From: Acanthosepion pharaonis
Taxonomy: Eukaryota; Mollusca; Cephalopoda; Sepiida; Sepiidae
NCBI GenBank assembly: GCA_903632075.3
Contig: CAHIKZ030005202.1
Coordinates: forward strand, 447,501 to 511,500
DNA length: 64,000 nt
Direction of reading: 5' to 3'
The position numbers and the translations under genes were made by a program. Position 1 is the stretch's first letter. Each line of letters opens with the position of its first letter. Of the stretch, positions 40,761-55,800 are shown in pieces. The notes under the pieces are model-generated. The model searched no databases. It was not told the DNA's origin and saw only the letters and a program-made list of their open reading frames with translations.

Positions 40761-41479
40761 CACAAGGCCGAATATAATGTTGGGTATCCGGTCGCGTAGG
40801 CTCGGCCAAAAATTGCCCGCAGACCCAGTATAAGATTGGTTCGGGTAGTTGTTTCCTGAGACGAGATTCTGCACTTCGACATAGCCTCATCTGGGGATCC
40901 TCTCTGCTGGAGACAAATCTCTAACTGCAGGATATCTACCGCACAAGGCCGAATATAATGTTGGGTATCCGATCGCGTAGGCTCGGCCAGAAATTCCCCG
41001 CAGACCCAGTATAAGATGGGGTCGGGTAGCTGTTTCCTGAGACGAGATACTGCACTTCGACATAGCCTCGTCTGGGGATCCTCTCGGCTGGAGACAAATC
41101 TCTAACTGCAGGATATCTACCGCACAACGCCGAATTTAATGTTGGGTATCCGATCGCGTAGGCTCGGCCAAAAATTCCCCGCAGAACCCGTATAAGATGG
41201 AGTCGGGTAGCTGTTTCCTGAGACGAGATTCTGCACTTCGACATAGCCTCGTCTGGGGATCCTCTCTGCTGGAGACAAATCTCTAACTGCAGGATATCTA
41301 CCGCACAAAGCCGAATTTAATGTTGGGTATCCGGTTGCGTAGGCTCGGCCAAAAATTGCCCGCAGACCCAGTATAAGATGAGGTCGGGTAGCTGTTTCCT
41401 GAGACGAGATACTGCACTTCGACATCGCCTCGTCTGGGGATCCTCTCTGCTGGAGAAAAATCTCTAACTGCAGGATATC

Positions 41480-42900
41480 TACCTCACAAGGCCGAATTTA
41501 ATGTTGGGTATCCGATCACGTAGGCTCGGCCAAAAATTCCCCGCAGACCCAGTATAAGATGGGGTCGGGTAGCTGTTTCCTGAGACGAGATACTGCATTC
41601 GACATAGCCTCGTCTGGGGATCCTCTCTGCTGGAGACAAATCTCTAACTGCAGGATATCTACCGCACAAGGCCGAATATAATGTTGGGTATCCGATCGCG
41701 TAGGCTCGGCCAGAAATTCCCCGCAGACCCAGTATAAGATGGGGTCGGGTAGCTGTTTCCTGAGACGAGATTCTGCACTTCGACATAGCCTCGTCTGCGG
41801 ATCCTCTCTGCTGGAGACAAATCTCTAACTGCAGGATATCTACCGCACAAGGCCGAATATAATGTTGGGTATCCGATCGCGTGGGCTCGGCCAAAATTTC
41901 CCCGCAGACCCAGTATAAGATGGGGTCGGGTAGCTGTTTCCTGAGACTAGATTCTGCACTTCGACATAGCCTCGTCTGGGTATCCTCTCGGCTGGAGACA
42001 AATCTCTAACTGCAGGATATCTACCGCACAACGCCGAATTTAATGTTGGGTATCCGATCACGTAGGCTCGGCCAAAAATTGCCCGCAGACACAGTATAAG
42101 ATGGGTTCGGGTAGTTGTTTCCTGAGACGAGATTCTGCACTTCGACATAGCCTCGTCTGGGGATCCTCTCTGCTGGAGACAAATCTCTAACTGCAGGATA
42201 TCTACCGCACAAGGCCGAATATAATGTTGGGTATCCGATCGCGTAGGCTCGGCCAGAAATTCCCCGCAGACCCAGTATAAGATGGGGTCGGGTAGCTGTT
42301 TCCTGAGACGAGATTCTGCACTTCGACATAGCCTCGTCTGCGGATCCTCTCTGCTGGAAACAAATCTCTAACTGCAGGATATCTACCGCACAACGCCGAA
42401 TTTAATGTTGGGTATCCGGTGGCGTAGGCTCGGCCAGAAATTCCCCGCAGACCAAGTATAAGATGGGGTCGGGTAGCTGTTTCCTGAGACTAGAATCTGC
42501 ACTTCGACATAGCCTCGTCTGGGGATCCTCTCTGCTGGAGACAAATCTCTAACAGCAGGTTATCTACCGCACAAGGCCGAATTTAATGTTCGGTATCCGG
42601 TCGCGTAGGCTCGGCCAAAAATTGCCCGCAGACCCAGTATAAGATGGGTTCGGGTAGTTGTTTCCTGAGACGAGATTCTGCACTTCGACATAGCCTCGTC
42701 TGGGGATCCTCTCTGCTGGAGACAAATCTCTAACTGCAGGATATCTACCGCACAAGGCCGAATATAATGTTGGGTATCCGATCGCGTAGGCTCGGCCAGA
42801 AATTCCCCGCAGACCCAGTATAAGATGGGGTCGGGTAGCTGTTTCCTGAGACGAGATTCTGCACTTCGACATAGCCTCGTCTGCAGGATCCTCTCTGCTG
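41480..42900 (+). repeat. Three-monomer (543-bp) higher-order repeat block
   Basis: Variant units recur at 543-bp spacing. The unit with GTCTGCGGATCC and AATATAATG (read on the minus strand as 41,659-41,850) recurs at 42,202-42,393. The unit with GGGTTCGGGTAGTTG (42,021-42,329) recurs at 42,564-42,872. A local higher-order repeat, as in centromeric satellites. Confidence 0.85.
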
Positions 42901-43403
42901 GAAACAAATCTCTAACTGCAGGATATCTACCGCACAAGGCCGAATTTAATGTTGGGTATCCGTGGCGTAGGCTCGGCCAGAAATTCCCGCAGACCAAAAG
43001 GCCGAATAAAGATGGGGTCGGGTCGGCTGTTTCCTGAGACTAGAATCTGCACTTCGACATAGCCTCGTCTGGGGATCTCTCTGATGGAGACAAAATCTCT
43101 AACAGCAGGATATCTACCGCACAAGGCCGAATTTAATGTTGGGTATCCGGTCGCGTCGGCTCGGCCAAAATTGCCCGCAGACCCAGTATAAGATGGGTTC
43201 GGGTAGTTGTTTCCGGAGACGAGATTCTGCACTTCGACATAGCCTCGTCTGGGGATCCTCTCTGCTGGAGACAAATCTCTAACTGCAGGATATCTACCGC
43301 ACAAGGCCGAATATAATGTTGGGTATCCGATCGCGTAGGCTCGGCAAAAAATTCCCTGCAGACCCAGTATAAGATGGGGTCGGGTAGCTGTTTCCTGAGA
43401 CGA

Positions 43404-43840
43404 GATACTGCACTTCGACATAGCCTCGTCTGGGGATCCTCTCTGCTGGAGAGAAATCTCTAACTGCAGAATATCTACCGCACATAGCCGAATTTAATGT
43501 TGGGTATCCGGTCGCGTAGGCTCGGCCAAATATTCCCCGCAGACCCAATATGAGATGGTGTCGGGTAGTTGTTTCCTGAGACGAGATTCTGCACTTCGAT
43601 ATAGCCACGTCTGGGGATACTCTCTACTCGAGACAAATCTCTAACTGCAGGATATCTACCGCACAAGGCCGAATTTAATGTTGGGTATCCGATCGCGTAG
43701 ACTCGGCCAAAAATTGCCCGCAGACCCAGTATAAGAAGGGGTCGGGTAGCTGTTTCCTGAGACCAGATTCTGCACTTTGACATCGCCTCGTCTGGGGATC
43801 CTCTCTGCTGGAGACAAATCTCTAACTGCAGGATATCTAG
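43404..43840 (+). repeat. Second copy of the 40.3-kb satellite segment
   Basis: Same diagnostic variants as 40,326-40,760, with a few extra changes (AAATATTCC, CAATATGAG, CTACTCGAG). The GATATAGCCACG words are 3,082 bp apart, close to 17x181. Confidence 0.9.
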
Positions 43841-43859
43841 CTCAAAAGGCCGAATTTAA

Positions 43860-46800
43860 TGTTGGGTATCCGATCACGTAGGCTCGGCCAAAAATTCCCG
43901 CAGACCCAGTATAAGATGGGGTCGGGTAGCTGTTTCCGAGACGAGATTCTGCATTCGACATAGCCTCGTCTGGGATCCTCTGCTGGAGACAAATCTCTAA
44001 CTGCAGGATATCTACCGCACAAGGCCGAATTTAATGTTGGGTATCCGATCACGTAGGCTCGGCCAAAAATTCCCCGCAGACCCAGTATAAGATGGGGTCG
44101 GTAGCTGTTTCCTGAGACGAGATTCTGCACTTCGACATAGCCTCGTCTGGGGATCCTTCTGCTGGAGACAAATCTCCTAACTGCAGGATAACTACCGCAC
44201 AAGGCCGAATTTAATGTTGGGTATCCGATCGCGTAGACTCGGGCAAAAAATTCCCGGCAGACCCAGTATAAGATGGGGTCGGGTAGCTGTTTCCTGAGAC
44301 GAGATTCTGCACTTCGACATAGCCTCGTCTGGGGATCCTCTCTGCTGGGAGACAAATCTCTAACTGCAGGATATTTACCTCCACAAAGGCCGAATTTAAT
44401 GTTGGGTATCCGATCGCGTAGGCTCGGCCAAAAATTCCCGCAGACCCAGTATAAGATGGGGTCGGTAGCTGTTTCCTGAGACGAGATTCTGCACTTCGAC
44501 ATAGCCTCGTTGGGGATCCTCTGCTCGAGACAAATCTCTAACTGCAGGATATCTACCGCACAAGGCCGAATTTAATGTTCGGTATCCGATCGCGTAGGCT
44601 CGGCAAAATTCCCTGCAGACCCTGTAGTCGGTGGGGTGCTGTTTCGAGGAGATTCTGCACTTCGACATAGCCTCGTCTGGGGATCCTCTCTGATGGAGAC
44701 AAATCTTTAACTGCAGGATCTCAGCCGAAGATATAATGTTGGGTATCCATCGCGTTCGGCCAAAAATTAGTGACCTCGTATAAGATGGGTCGGGATCTGT
44801 TTTCAGAGACGAGATGATGGAGACATAGCCTCGTCTGGGGATCCTCTCTGCTGGAGACAAATCTCAACTGCAGGATATCTACCGCACAAGGCCGAATTTA
44901 ATGTTGGTATCCGATCGCGTAGGCTCGGCCAAAATTCCCCGCAGACACCGTATAAGATGGAGCTGTCGAGATTCTGCACTTATCTGGGGTTTCCTGGAGA
45001 CAAAATCTTAACTGCAGGATATTCTCACAAGGCCGAATTTAATGTGGGTATCCGATCACGTCTCATTAAAAATTCCCGCAGACCCAGTATAAGATGGGCG
45101 GGTAGATGTTTCCTGACATCGACATAGCCTCGTCTGGGGGCTGGAGATCCTAACTGCAGGATATCTAGCCAAGGCCAAATTTAATGTTGGGGAGTATAAG
45201 ATGGGGTCGGGTAGCTGTTTCCTGGAGACGAGAACTGCAGGATGGGGATCCTCTCTGCTGGAGACAAATCTTTAACTGCAGGATATCTAAGGCCGAATTT
45301 AATGTTGGGTATCCGATCGCGTAGGCTCGGCCAAAATTCCCGCAGACCCAGTATAAGATGGGGTCGGGTAGCTGTTTCCTGAGACGAGATTCTGCACTTC
45401 GACATAGCCTCGTTGGGGATCCTCTCTGCTGGAGACAAATCTTTAACTGCAGGATATCTACCGCACAAGGCCGAATTTAATGTTGGGTATCCGATCGCGT
45501 AGGCTCGGCCAAAAATTCCCCGCAGACCAGTATAAGATGGGGTCGGGTAGCTGTTTCCCTGAGACGAGATTCTGCACTTCGACATAGCCTCCGTCTGGGG
45601 GATCCTCTCTGCTGGAGACAAATCTCTAACTGCAGGATATCTACCGCACAAGGCCGAATTTAATGTTGGGTATCCGATCGCGTAGGCTCGGCCAAAATTC
45701 CCCGCAGACCCAGTATAAGATGGGGTCGGTAGATGTTTCCTGAGACGAGATTCTGCATTCGACATAGCCTCGTTTGGGGATCCTCTCTGCTGGAGACAAA
45801 ATCTCTAACTGCAGGATATCTACCGCACAAGGCCGAATATAATGTTGGTATCCGATCGCGTAGGCTCGGCCAAAAAATTTCGCAGACCCAGTATAAGATG
45901 GGGTCGGTGGTAGCTGTTCCCTGAGACGAGAGATTCTGCACTTCGACATAGCCTCGTCTGGGGATCCTCTCTGCTGAGACAAATCTCTAACTGCAGGATA
46001 TCTACCGCACAAGGCCGAATTTAATGTTGGGTATCCGATCGCGTAGGCTCGGCCAGAAATTCCCCGCAGACCCAGTATAAGATGGGGTCGGGTAGCTGTT
46101 CCGAGACGAGATTCTGCACTTCGACATAGCCTCGTCGGATCCTCTCTGCTGGAGACAAATAACTGCAGGATAACGACAAGGGATATCTACCGTACAAGGC
46201 CGAATTTAATGTTAAGATGGGTATCCGATCCGTAGGCTCGGCCGTTGGAGAAAATTTAACCCCAGGACACAGTATAAGATGGGGTCCGGGTAGCTGTTTC
46301 CTGAGACGAGATTCTCCGACATAGCCTCGTCTGGGGATCCTCTGCTGGAGACAAATCTCTAACTGCAGGATATCTACCGCACAAGGCCGAATTTAATGTT
46401 GGGTATCCGATCGCGTAGGCTCGGCCAAAAATTCCCGGCAGACCCAGTATAAGATGGGGTCGGGTAGCTGTTTCCTGAGACGAGATTCTGCACTTCTGAC
46501 ATAGCCTCGTCTGGGGATCTCTCTGCTGGAGACAAATCTCTAACTGCAGGATATCTACCGCACAAGGCCGAATTATAATGTTGGGTATCCGATCGCGTAG
46601 GCTCGGCTGAGACGAGATTCTGCACTTCGAAATTCCCCGCAGACCCAGTATAAGATGGGTATCCGGTACTCGGCTGTTTCCTAAGACGAGATTCGAGATT
46701 GCACTTCGACATAGCCTCGTCTGCGGATCCTCTGCTGAGACAAATCTCTAACTGCAGGATATCTACCGCACAAGGCCGAATTTAATGTTGGGTATCCGAC

Positions 46801-49800
46801 AGGCTCGGGCTAAAAATTCCCTAACTGTTTCCTGAGACGAGAGGACATAGCCTCGTCTGGGGACCTGAGACAAATCAAAACCGAATATCTACCTAATGTT
46901 GGGTATCCGATCGCGTAGGCTCGGCCAAAAAATTCCCGCAGACCCAGTATAAGATGGGGTCGGGTAGCTGTTTCTGGAGACGAGATTCTGCACTTCGACA
47001 TAGCCCCGTCTGCGGATCCCTCTGCTGGAGACAAATCTCTAACTGCAGGATATCTACCGCACAAGGCCGAATTAATGTTCGGTATCCGATCGCGTAGACT
47101 CGGCCAAAATTCCCCGCAGACCCAGTATAAGATGGGGTCGGGTAGTTGTTTCCTGAGACGAGATTCTGCACTTCGACATAGCCTCGTCTGGGGATCCTCT
47201 CTGCTGGAGACAAATCTCTAACTGCAGGATATCTACAAGGCCGAATTTAATATTTCGGTATCCGATCGCGTAGACTCCGGCCAAAATTCCCGCAGACCCA
47301 GTATAAGATGGATGGGGTCGGGTAGCTGTTTCCTGAGACGAGATTCTGCACTTCGACATAGCCTCGTCTGGGGATCCTCTCTGCTGGAGACAAATCTCTA
47401 ACTGCAGGATATCTACCTGCACAAGGCCGAATTTAATGTTGGGTATCCGATCACGTAGGCTCGGCCAAAATTCCCGCAGACCCAGTATAAGATGGGTTCG
47501 GGGTAGCTGCATTTTCGTCTGAGACGAGATTCTGCACTTCGGCTAAAATTTCTGCAGACCCAGTATAAGATGGGGTCGGGTAGCTGTTCCTGGACGGATT
47601 CTGCACTTCGACATAGCTCGTCTGGGGAGACAAATCTCTAACTGCAGGATATCTACCGCACAAGGCCGAATATAATGTTGTGTATCCGATCGCGTAGGCT
47701 CGGCCAAAAATTCCCCGCAGACCCAGTATAAGATGGGTTCGGGTAGCTGTATCCTGAGACGAGATTCTGCACTTCGACATAGCCTCGTCTGGGGATCCTC
47801 TGCTGGAGACAAATCTCAACTGCAGGATATCTACCGCACAAGGCCGAATTTAATGTTGGGTATAAGATCGCGTATACTCGGCCAGAAATTACCGCCCTGG
47901 GACCCAGTATAAGATGGGGTCGGGTAGCTGTTTCCTGAGACGAGATTCTGCACTTCGACATAGCCTCGTCTGGGATCCTCTGGTGGAGACAAATCTCTAA
48001 CTGCAGGATATCTACCGCACAAGGCCGAATTTAATGTTGTATCCGATCGCGGTAGGCTCGGCCAAAAATTCCCGCAGACCCAGTATAAGATGGGTTGGGG
48101 TAGCTGTTTCCCTGAGACGAGATTCTGCACTTCGACATAGCCTCGTTGGGGATCCTCTGTGGAGACAAATTCTAACTGCAGGATATCTACCGCACAAGGC
48201 CGAATTTAATGTTGTATCCGATCGCGTAGACTCGGCCAAAAAATTCCCCGCAGACCCAGTATAAGATGGTTTCGGGTAGATGTTTCCTGAGACGAGATTC
48301 TGCACTTCGACATAGCCTCGTCTGGGGATCCTCTCTGCTGGAGACAAATCTCTAACTGCAGGATATCTACCGCATAAGGCCGAATTTAACGTTGGGTATC
48401 CGATCACGTAGGCTCGGCTAAAAATTGCCCGCAGACCCAGTATAAGATGGGGGTAGCTGTTTCTGAGACGATTCTGCACTTCGACATAGCTCAAGGTCTG
48501 GGATCCTCTGCTGAGACAACCCTCTGCAGGATATCTACCGCACAAGGCCGAATTTAATGTTGGGTATCCGATCGCGTAGGCTGGCCAAAAATTCCACGAA
48601 GACCCAGTATAAGATGGGTGGGAGCTCTTTCCTGAGACGAAATTTGGACTTCGACATAGCTCGTCTGGGGATCCTCTGCTGGAGACAAATCTCTAACTGC
48701 AGGATATCTACTGCACAAGGCCGAATTTAATGTTGGGTATCCGATCGCGTAGGCTCGGCAAAATTTGCCCGCAGACCGTATAAGATGGGGTCGGGTAGCT
48801 GTTTCCCGAGACGAGATTCTGCACTTCGACATAGCCTCGTCTGGGGATCCTTTCTGGCTGAGACAAATCTCTAACTGCAGGATATCTACCCACAAGGCCG
48901 AATTTAATGTTGGGTATCCGATCGCGTAGACTCGGCCAAAATTTCCCGCAGACCCAGTATAAAAGATGGGTCGGGTAGATGTTTCCTGAGACGAGATTCT
49001 GCACCGACATAGCCTCGTCTGGGATCCTCTCTGCTGGAGACAAATCTCTAACTGCAGGATACGCACAAGGCCGAATTCATAATGGGATATCTACTCGGCA
49101 GACCCAAGGTTTCCTGAGACGAATTTCGACATAGCCTCGTCTGGGATCCTCTCTGCTGGGGCAAAATCCGACCGCACAAGGCCACGATAGGCTCGGCCAG
49201 AAATTCCCCGCAGACCCAGTATAAGATGGGGTCGGGTAGCTGTTCCTGAGACGAGATTCTGCACTTCGACATAGCCTCGTCTGGGGATTCTCTCTGCTGG
49301 AGACAATTCTCTAACTGCAGGATATCTACCGCACAAGGCCGAATTTAATGTTGGGTATCCGATCACGTAGGTTTCGGCCAAAATTGCCCGCAGACCCAGA
49401 ATAAGATGGGTTCGGGCAGATGTTTCCTGAGACGAGATTCTCGACATAGCCTCGTCTGGGGATCTCTCTGCTGGAGACAAATCTCTAACTGCAGGATATC
49501 TACCGCACAAGGCCGAATATAATGTTGGTATCCGATCGCGTAGGCTCGGCTAAGAAATTCCCCGCAGACCCAGTATAAGATGGGGTCGGGTAGCTGTTTT
49601 CCGAGACGAGATTCTGCATTTCGACATAGCCTCGTCTGCGGATCCTCTCTGCTGGAGACAAATCTCTAACTGCAGGATATCTACTGCACAAGGCCGAATT
49701 TAATGTTGGGTATCCGATCGCGTAGGCTCGGCCAGAAATTTCCCGCAGACCCAGTATAAAAGATGGGGTCATAGCTGTTTCCTGAGACGAGATTCTGCAC

Positions 49801-52800
49801 TTCGACATAGCCTCGTATTTGCGGATCCTCTCTGCTGGAATCTCCTAAACTTAACCGCAGGATATCTACCGCACAAGGCCGAATTTAATGTTGGTATCCG
49901 ATCGCGTAGACTCGCCAAAAATTCCCCGCAGGCCAGTATAAGATGGGTTCGGGTAGCTATTTCCTGAGACGAGATTCTGTACATTCGACATAGCCTCGTT
50001 GGGGATCCTCTCTGTTGGAGACAAATCTCTAACTGCAGGATATCTACCACACAAGCCCGAATTTAATGTTGGGTATCCGATCGCGTAGGCTCGGCAGCAG
50101 AAATTCCCGCAGTAAGACCCAGTATAAGATGGGGTCGGGTGGCTGTTTCCTGAGACGAGACCCCCTCGTCTGCGGATCCTTTCTCTGGAGACAAATCTCT
50201 CTAACTGCAGGGTATCTCAAGGGTATGTTCGGTATCCGATCGCGTAGGCTCGGAGACGAGATACGGGTAGCTCTTTCCTGAGACATACTTCGACATCGTC
50301 CTGGGGATCCTCTCTGCTGGAGACAAATCTCTAACTGCAGGATATCTACCGCACAAGGCCGAATTTAATGTTGGAACATCCGATCCCGTAGTTCGGCCAA
50401 AATCCCCCGCAGACCCAGTATAAGATGGGGTCGGGTAGATGTTTCCGAGACGAGATACTGCATTCGACATAGCCTCGTCTGCGGATCTTCCTGCTGGAGA
50501 CAAATTCAACTGCAGGATATCTACCGCACAAGGCCGAATATAATGTTGTATCCGATCGCGTAGGCTCGGCCAGAAATTCCCGCAGACCCAGTATAAGATG
50601 GGGTCGGGTAGCTGTATCCTGAGACGAGATTCTGCACTTCGATATAGCCTCGTTCGGATCTCTGCTGGAGACAACCTAACTGCAGGATATCTACCGCACA
50701 AGGCCGAATTTAATGTTGGGTATCCGATCACGTAGGTCGGCAAAAATTCCCCGCAGACCCAGTATAAGATGGTTCGGTAGCATGTATCCCTGGAGACGAG
50801 ATTCTGCACTCGACATAGCCTCGTCTGGGGATCCCTCTGCTGGAGACAAATCTCTAACTGCGGATATCTACCGCACACAAGGCTGAATTTAATGTTGGGT
50901 ATCCGATCACGTAGGTTTCGGCCAGAAATGCCCGCAGACCCAGTATAAGATGGGTTCGGGTAGTTGTTTCCTGAGACGAGATTCTGCAGTAACTCGACAT
51001 AGCCTCGTCTGGGGATCCTCTGCTGGAGAGACAAATCTCTAACTGCAGGATATCTAAAGTACAAGGCCGAATTTACTGTTGGTATCCGATCGTATAAGGC
51101 TCGGCCAGAAATTCCCGCAGACCCCGTATAAGATGGGTCGGTAGCTGTTTCCTGAGACGAGATTCTGCACTTCGACATAGCCGTCGTGGGGATCCTGGTG
51201 AGACAAATTCTAACTGCAGGATATCTTACCGCACAAGGCCGAATTTAATGTTGCATCCGATCGCGTATACTGGCCAAAAATTCCTTGCGGACCCCGTGTA
51301 TATGATGGAGTCGGGTAGCTGTTTCCTGGAGACGATTCCTGCATCAACATAGCTCGTCTGGGGAGATCCTCTGGTGGAGACAAATTTCTAACCGCAGGAT
51401 ATCTACCGCACAAGGCCTAATTTAATGTTGGATATCCGATCGCGAAGGACCCTGTATATGATGGAGTCGGTAGCTGTTTCCTGAGACGAGAATCCAACAT
51501 AGCGCCTGCTGGTGAGACCCTGTATACCGCACAAAATGGGATATCCGATCGCGAAGGCTCGGTGCAGACCCTGTATAAAATGGAGTCGGGCTTCCTGAGA
51601 CGAGATTCTGCACTTCGACATAGCCTCGTCTGGGGATCCTCTCTGCTGGAGACAAATCTCTAACTGCAGGATATCTACCGCACAAGGCCAAATTAATGTT
51701 GGGTATCCGACCGCGTATCGGCCAGAAATTCCCCGCAGACCAGTATAAGATGGGGTCGGGTAGCTCTTTTTCCTGAGATGAGATTCTCGACATAGCCTCG
51801 TTGGGGGATCCTCTCTGCTGGAGACAAATTCTAACTGCAGGATATCTACCGCACAAGGCCGAATTTAATGTTGGTATCCGATCGCGTATACTGGCCAAAA
51901 CCTGGACCCCGTATAAGATGGAGTCGGGTAGCTGTTTCCCGGAGACGAGATTCTGCACTGGACATAGCCTCGCCTGGGGATCCTCTCTGCTGGAGACAAA
52001 TCTCTAACTGCAGGATATCTACCTCACAAGGCCGAATTTAATGTTGGGTATCCGATCACGTAGGCATAAGATGGGTTTCGGGCCAGAAATTCGACATAGC
52101 CTCGTTCAGCAGACCCAGTATAAGATGTTGGGTTTCGCCGCAGATGTTTCCTGAGACGAGACATAGCCTCGTTCGGGGATCCTTCTGCTGGAGACAAATT
52201 CTAACTGCAGGATATAGCACAAGGCCGAATATAATCGTTGGGTATGATCGCGTAGGTCGGCCAGAAATTCCGCAGACCTGGTATAAGATGGGGTCGGGTA
52301 GCTGTTTCCGAGACGAGATTTCAGACTTCGACTTGACATCGTCTGGTGGAGGTTGGAGACAAATATCTAACTGCAGGATATCCACGCACAAGGCCGAATG
52401 AATTTAATGTTGGGTATCCGATCGCGTAGGGCTCGGCCAAAAATGCCCCCGCAGAACCCAGTATAAGATGGGCCGGGTAGCTGTGGTCCTGGAGACGAGA
52501 TTCCTGCACTTCGACATAGCCTCGTCTGGGGATCCCTCTCTGCTGGAGACAAATCTCTAACCGCAGGATATCTACAAGGCCGCACGTAAGGCCGAATTTA
52601 GATGGTTGGGTAGAGACGAGATCCGATCACGTAGGTCAATAAAATTCCCGCAGACCCAGTATAAGAGGTTTCGGGGTAGATGGAGTTTCCTGAGACGAGA
52701 TTCTGCACTCTGACATAGCTCGTCTGGGATCTCTGCTGGAGACAAATCTAACTGCAGGATATCTACTGCAAGGCCGAATACGGGTATCCGATCGCGTAGG

Positions 52801-55800
52801 CTCAAAAATTCCCCGCAGACCCAGTATAAGATGGAGTCGGTAATGTTTCCTGAGACGAGATTCTGCACTTCGACATAGCCTCGTCTGGGATCCTCTCTGC
52901 TGAGACCTAACTGCAGATATCTATGCACCCCGAATTTAATGTTGGGCAGACGGCCAAAAGTATAAGATGGGAGTCGGGTAGCTGTTTTCGAGAGACGAGA
53001 TTCTGCACTTCAACATAGCCTCGTCTGGGGATCCTGGTGGAGACAAATCTCTAACTGCAGGATATCTACCGCACAAGGCCGAATTTAATGTTGATATCCG
53101 ATCGCGTAGGCTCGGCCAAAAAGAATTCCTCGGAGACGAGACCTTCGACAGCCTCGTATAAGAAAATGGAGTCTACCCACAAGGGAATTTAATGTTGTTG
53201 ATCCTGGAGACGATGGATTCTGCACTTCGACATAGCCTCGTCTGGGGATCCCTCTGCTGGGAGACAACTTAACTGCAGGATATCTACCGCACAAGGCCGA
53301 ATTTAATGTTGGGTATCCGATCGCGTAGGCTCGGCCAAAATTTCCCGCAGACCCTGTATAAGATGGAGTCGGGTAACTGTTTCCTGAGACGAGATTCTTG
53401 CACTTCGACATAGCCTCGTCTGGGGATCCTCTGCTGGAGACAAATCTTAACTGCAGGATATCTACCGCACAAGGCCCAATTTAATGTTGGGTATCCGATC
53501 GCGAAGGCTCGGCCAAAAATTCCCTGCAGACCCCGTATAAGATGGAGGTCGCTGTTTCCTGGAGACGAGATTCTGCACTTCGACATAGCTCGTCTGGGGA
53601 TCCTCTGCTGGAGACAAATCTAACTGCAGGATATCTACTGCACAGCCGAATTTAATGTTGGGCATCCGATCGCGTAGACTCGGCCAAAATTCCCCTGCAG
53701 ACCCCGTATAAGATGGAGTCGGAAGCTGTTTCCTGGAGACGATTCTGCATTTCGACATAGCCCTCGTCCAGATCCTCCTGCTGGAGACAAATCTCTAACT
53801 GCAGGATATCTACCGCACAAGGCCGAATTTATATCCGTTGGGTATCCGATCGCGTATACTGGCCACCTCTGAAATTCCCTCTGCTGAGACCCGTATAACG
53901 TCTTCGATGGAGTCGGGTAGGTCGGGCTAAAAATTCCCTGAGACGAGATTCTGCACTTCGACATAGCCTCGTCTGGGGATCCTCTCGCTGGAGACAAATC
54001 TCTAACTGCAGGATATCTACCGCACAAGGCCGAATTTAATGTTGGGTATCCGATCGCGTAGGCTGGTTCCCTGCAGACCCTGCATAAGATGGAGTCGGGT
54101 CGTTTCGAGACGAGATTCTGCACTTCGACAGCCTCGTTGGGGATCCCTCTCTGCTGCCGGAGACAAATCCCTAACTGCAGAGATATCTACCGCAAGGCCG
54201 AATTTAATGTTGTATCCGATCGTAGGCTCGGCCAAAATTCCCGCAGACCCGTATAAGATGGTCGGGTATTGCTTCTGAGACGAGAGCCTGACATAGTCGT
54301 CTGGGATCCTCTCTGCTGGAGACAAATCTCTAACTGCAGGATATCTACCGCACAAGGCCGAATTTAATGTTGGGTATCCGATCGCGTAGGTTTCGGCCAA
54401 AAATCCCCCAAGCAGACCCAGTATAAGATGGAGTCGGGCAGCTGTTTCCCTGAGACGAGATTCTGCACTTCAACATAGCCTCAGTCTGGGGGATCCTCTC
54501 TGCTGGAGACAAATCTCTAACTGCAGGATATCTACCGCACAAGGCCGAATTTAATGTTGATATCCGATCGCGTAGGCTCGGGGCCAAAAATTCCCCGCAG
54601 ACCCAGTATAAGATGTGGTCGGGTAGCTGTTTCCTGAGACGAGATTCTGCACTTCGACATAGCCTCGTCTGGGGATCCTCTGCTGGAGACAAATCTCTAA
54701 CTGCAGGATATCTACCGCACAAGGTCGAATTTAATGTTGGGTATCCGATCGCGTATACTGGCCAAAATTCCGCAGACCCCCCTGCGAGACCCAGTATAAG
54801 ATGGAGTCAACTGCAGGTAGATGTTTCCGCAGGTCTGAGACGAGATTCTGCAGATTCGACATAGCCTCGTTTGGGGATCCTCTCCATGGAGACAAATCTC
54901 TAACTGCAGGATATCTACCGCACAAGGCCGAATTTAATGTTGGTATCCGATCGCGTAGGCTCGGCCAAAATTCCCGCAGACCCCGTATAAGATGGAGTGG
55001 GGTAGCTGTTTCCTTGAGACGAGATTCTGCACTTCGACATAGTCGTCTGGGGATCCTCCTGGTGGAGACAAATCCTTAACTGCAGGATATCTACCGCACA
55101 AGGCCGAATTTAATGTTGGGTATCCGATCGCTTAGCTCGGCAAAAATTTCTGCAGACCCAGTACATAAGATGGGGTCGGGTAGTTGTATCCTGAGACGAG
55201 AGATTCTGTGTTCTGACATAGCCTCGTTGGGGATTCCCCTCTGCTGAGACAAATCTCTAACTGCAGGATATTCACTGCACAAGGCCGAATTTAATGTTGG
55301 GTATCCGATCACGTAGGTGGTCAAAAAATGCCCGCAGACACCAGTATAAGATGGAGTTCGGGTAGATGTTTCTGAGACGAGATTCTGCACTTCGACATAG
55401 CCTCCTCGTTGGGGATCCTCTCTGCTGGAGACAAATCTCTAACTGCGGATATCTACCGCTAACAAGGCCGAATTTAATGTTGGGTATCCGATCGCGTAGG
55501 CTCGGACAGAAATTCTCTGCGGACCCAGTATAAGATGGGGTCGGGTAGCTGTTTCCCCTGAGACGAGATTCTGCACTTCAACATAGCCTCGTCTGGGGAT
55601 CCCTCTGCTGGAGACAAATCTCTAACTGCAGGATATCCTCACCGCACAAGGCCGAATTTGTTGATATCCGATCGCGAAGGCTCGGCCAAAATTCCCCGCA
55701 GACCCAGTATATTGGGCCGGGTAGCTGCTGGAGACCCAGACTTCGACATATGGGGAAGATGCAGGTACCGCGCACAAGGCCGGGTAGCTAGGTCGGCCAA

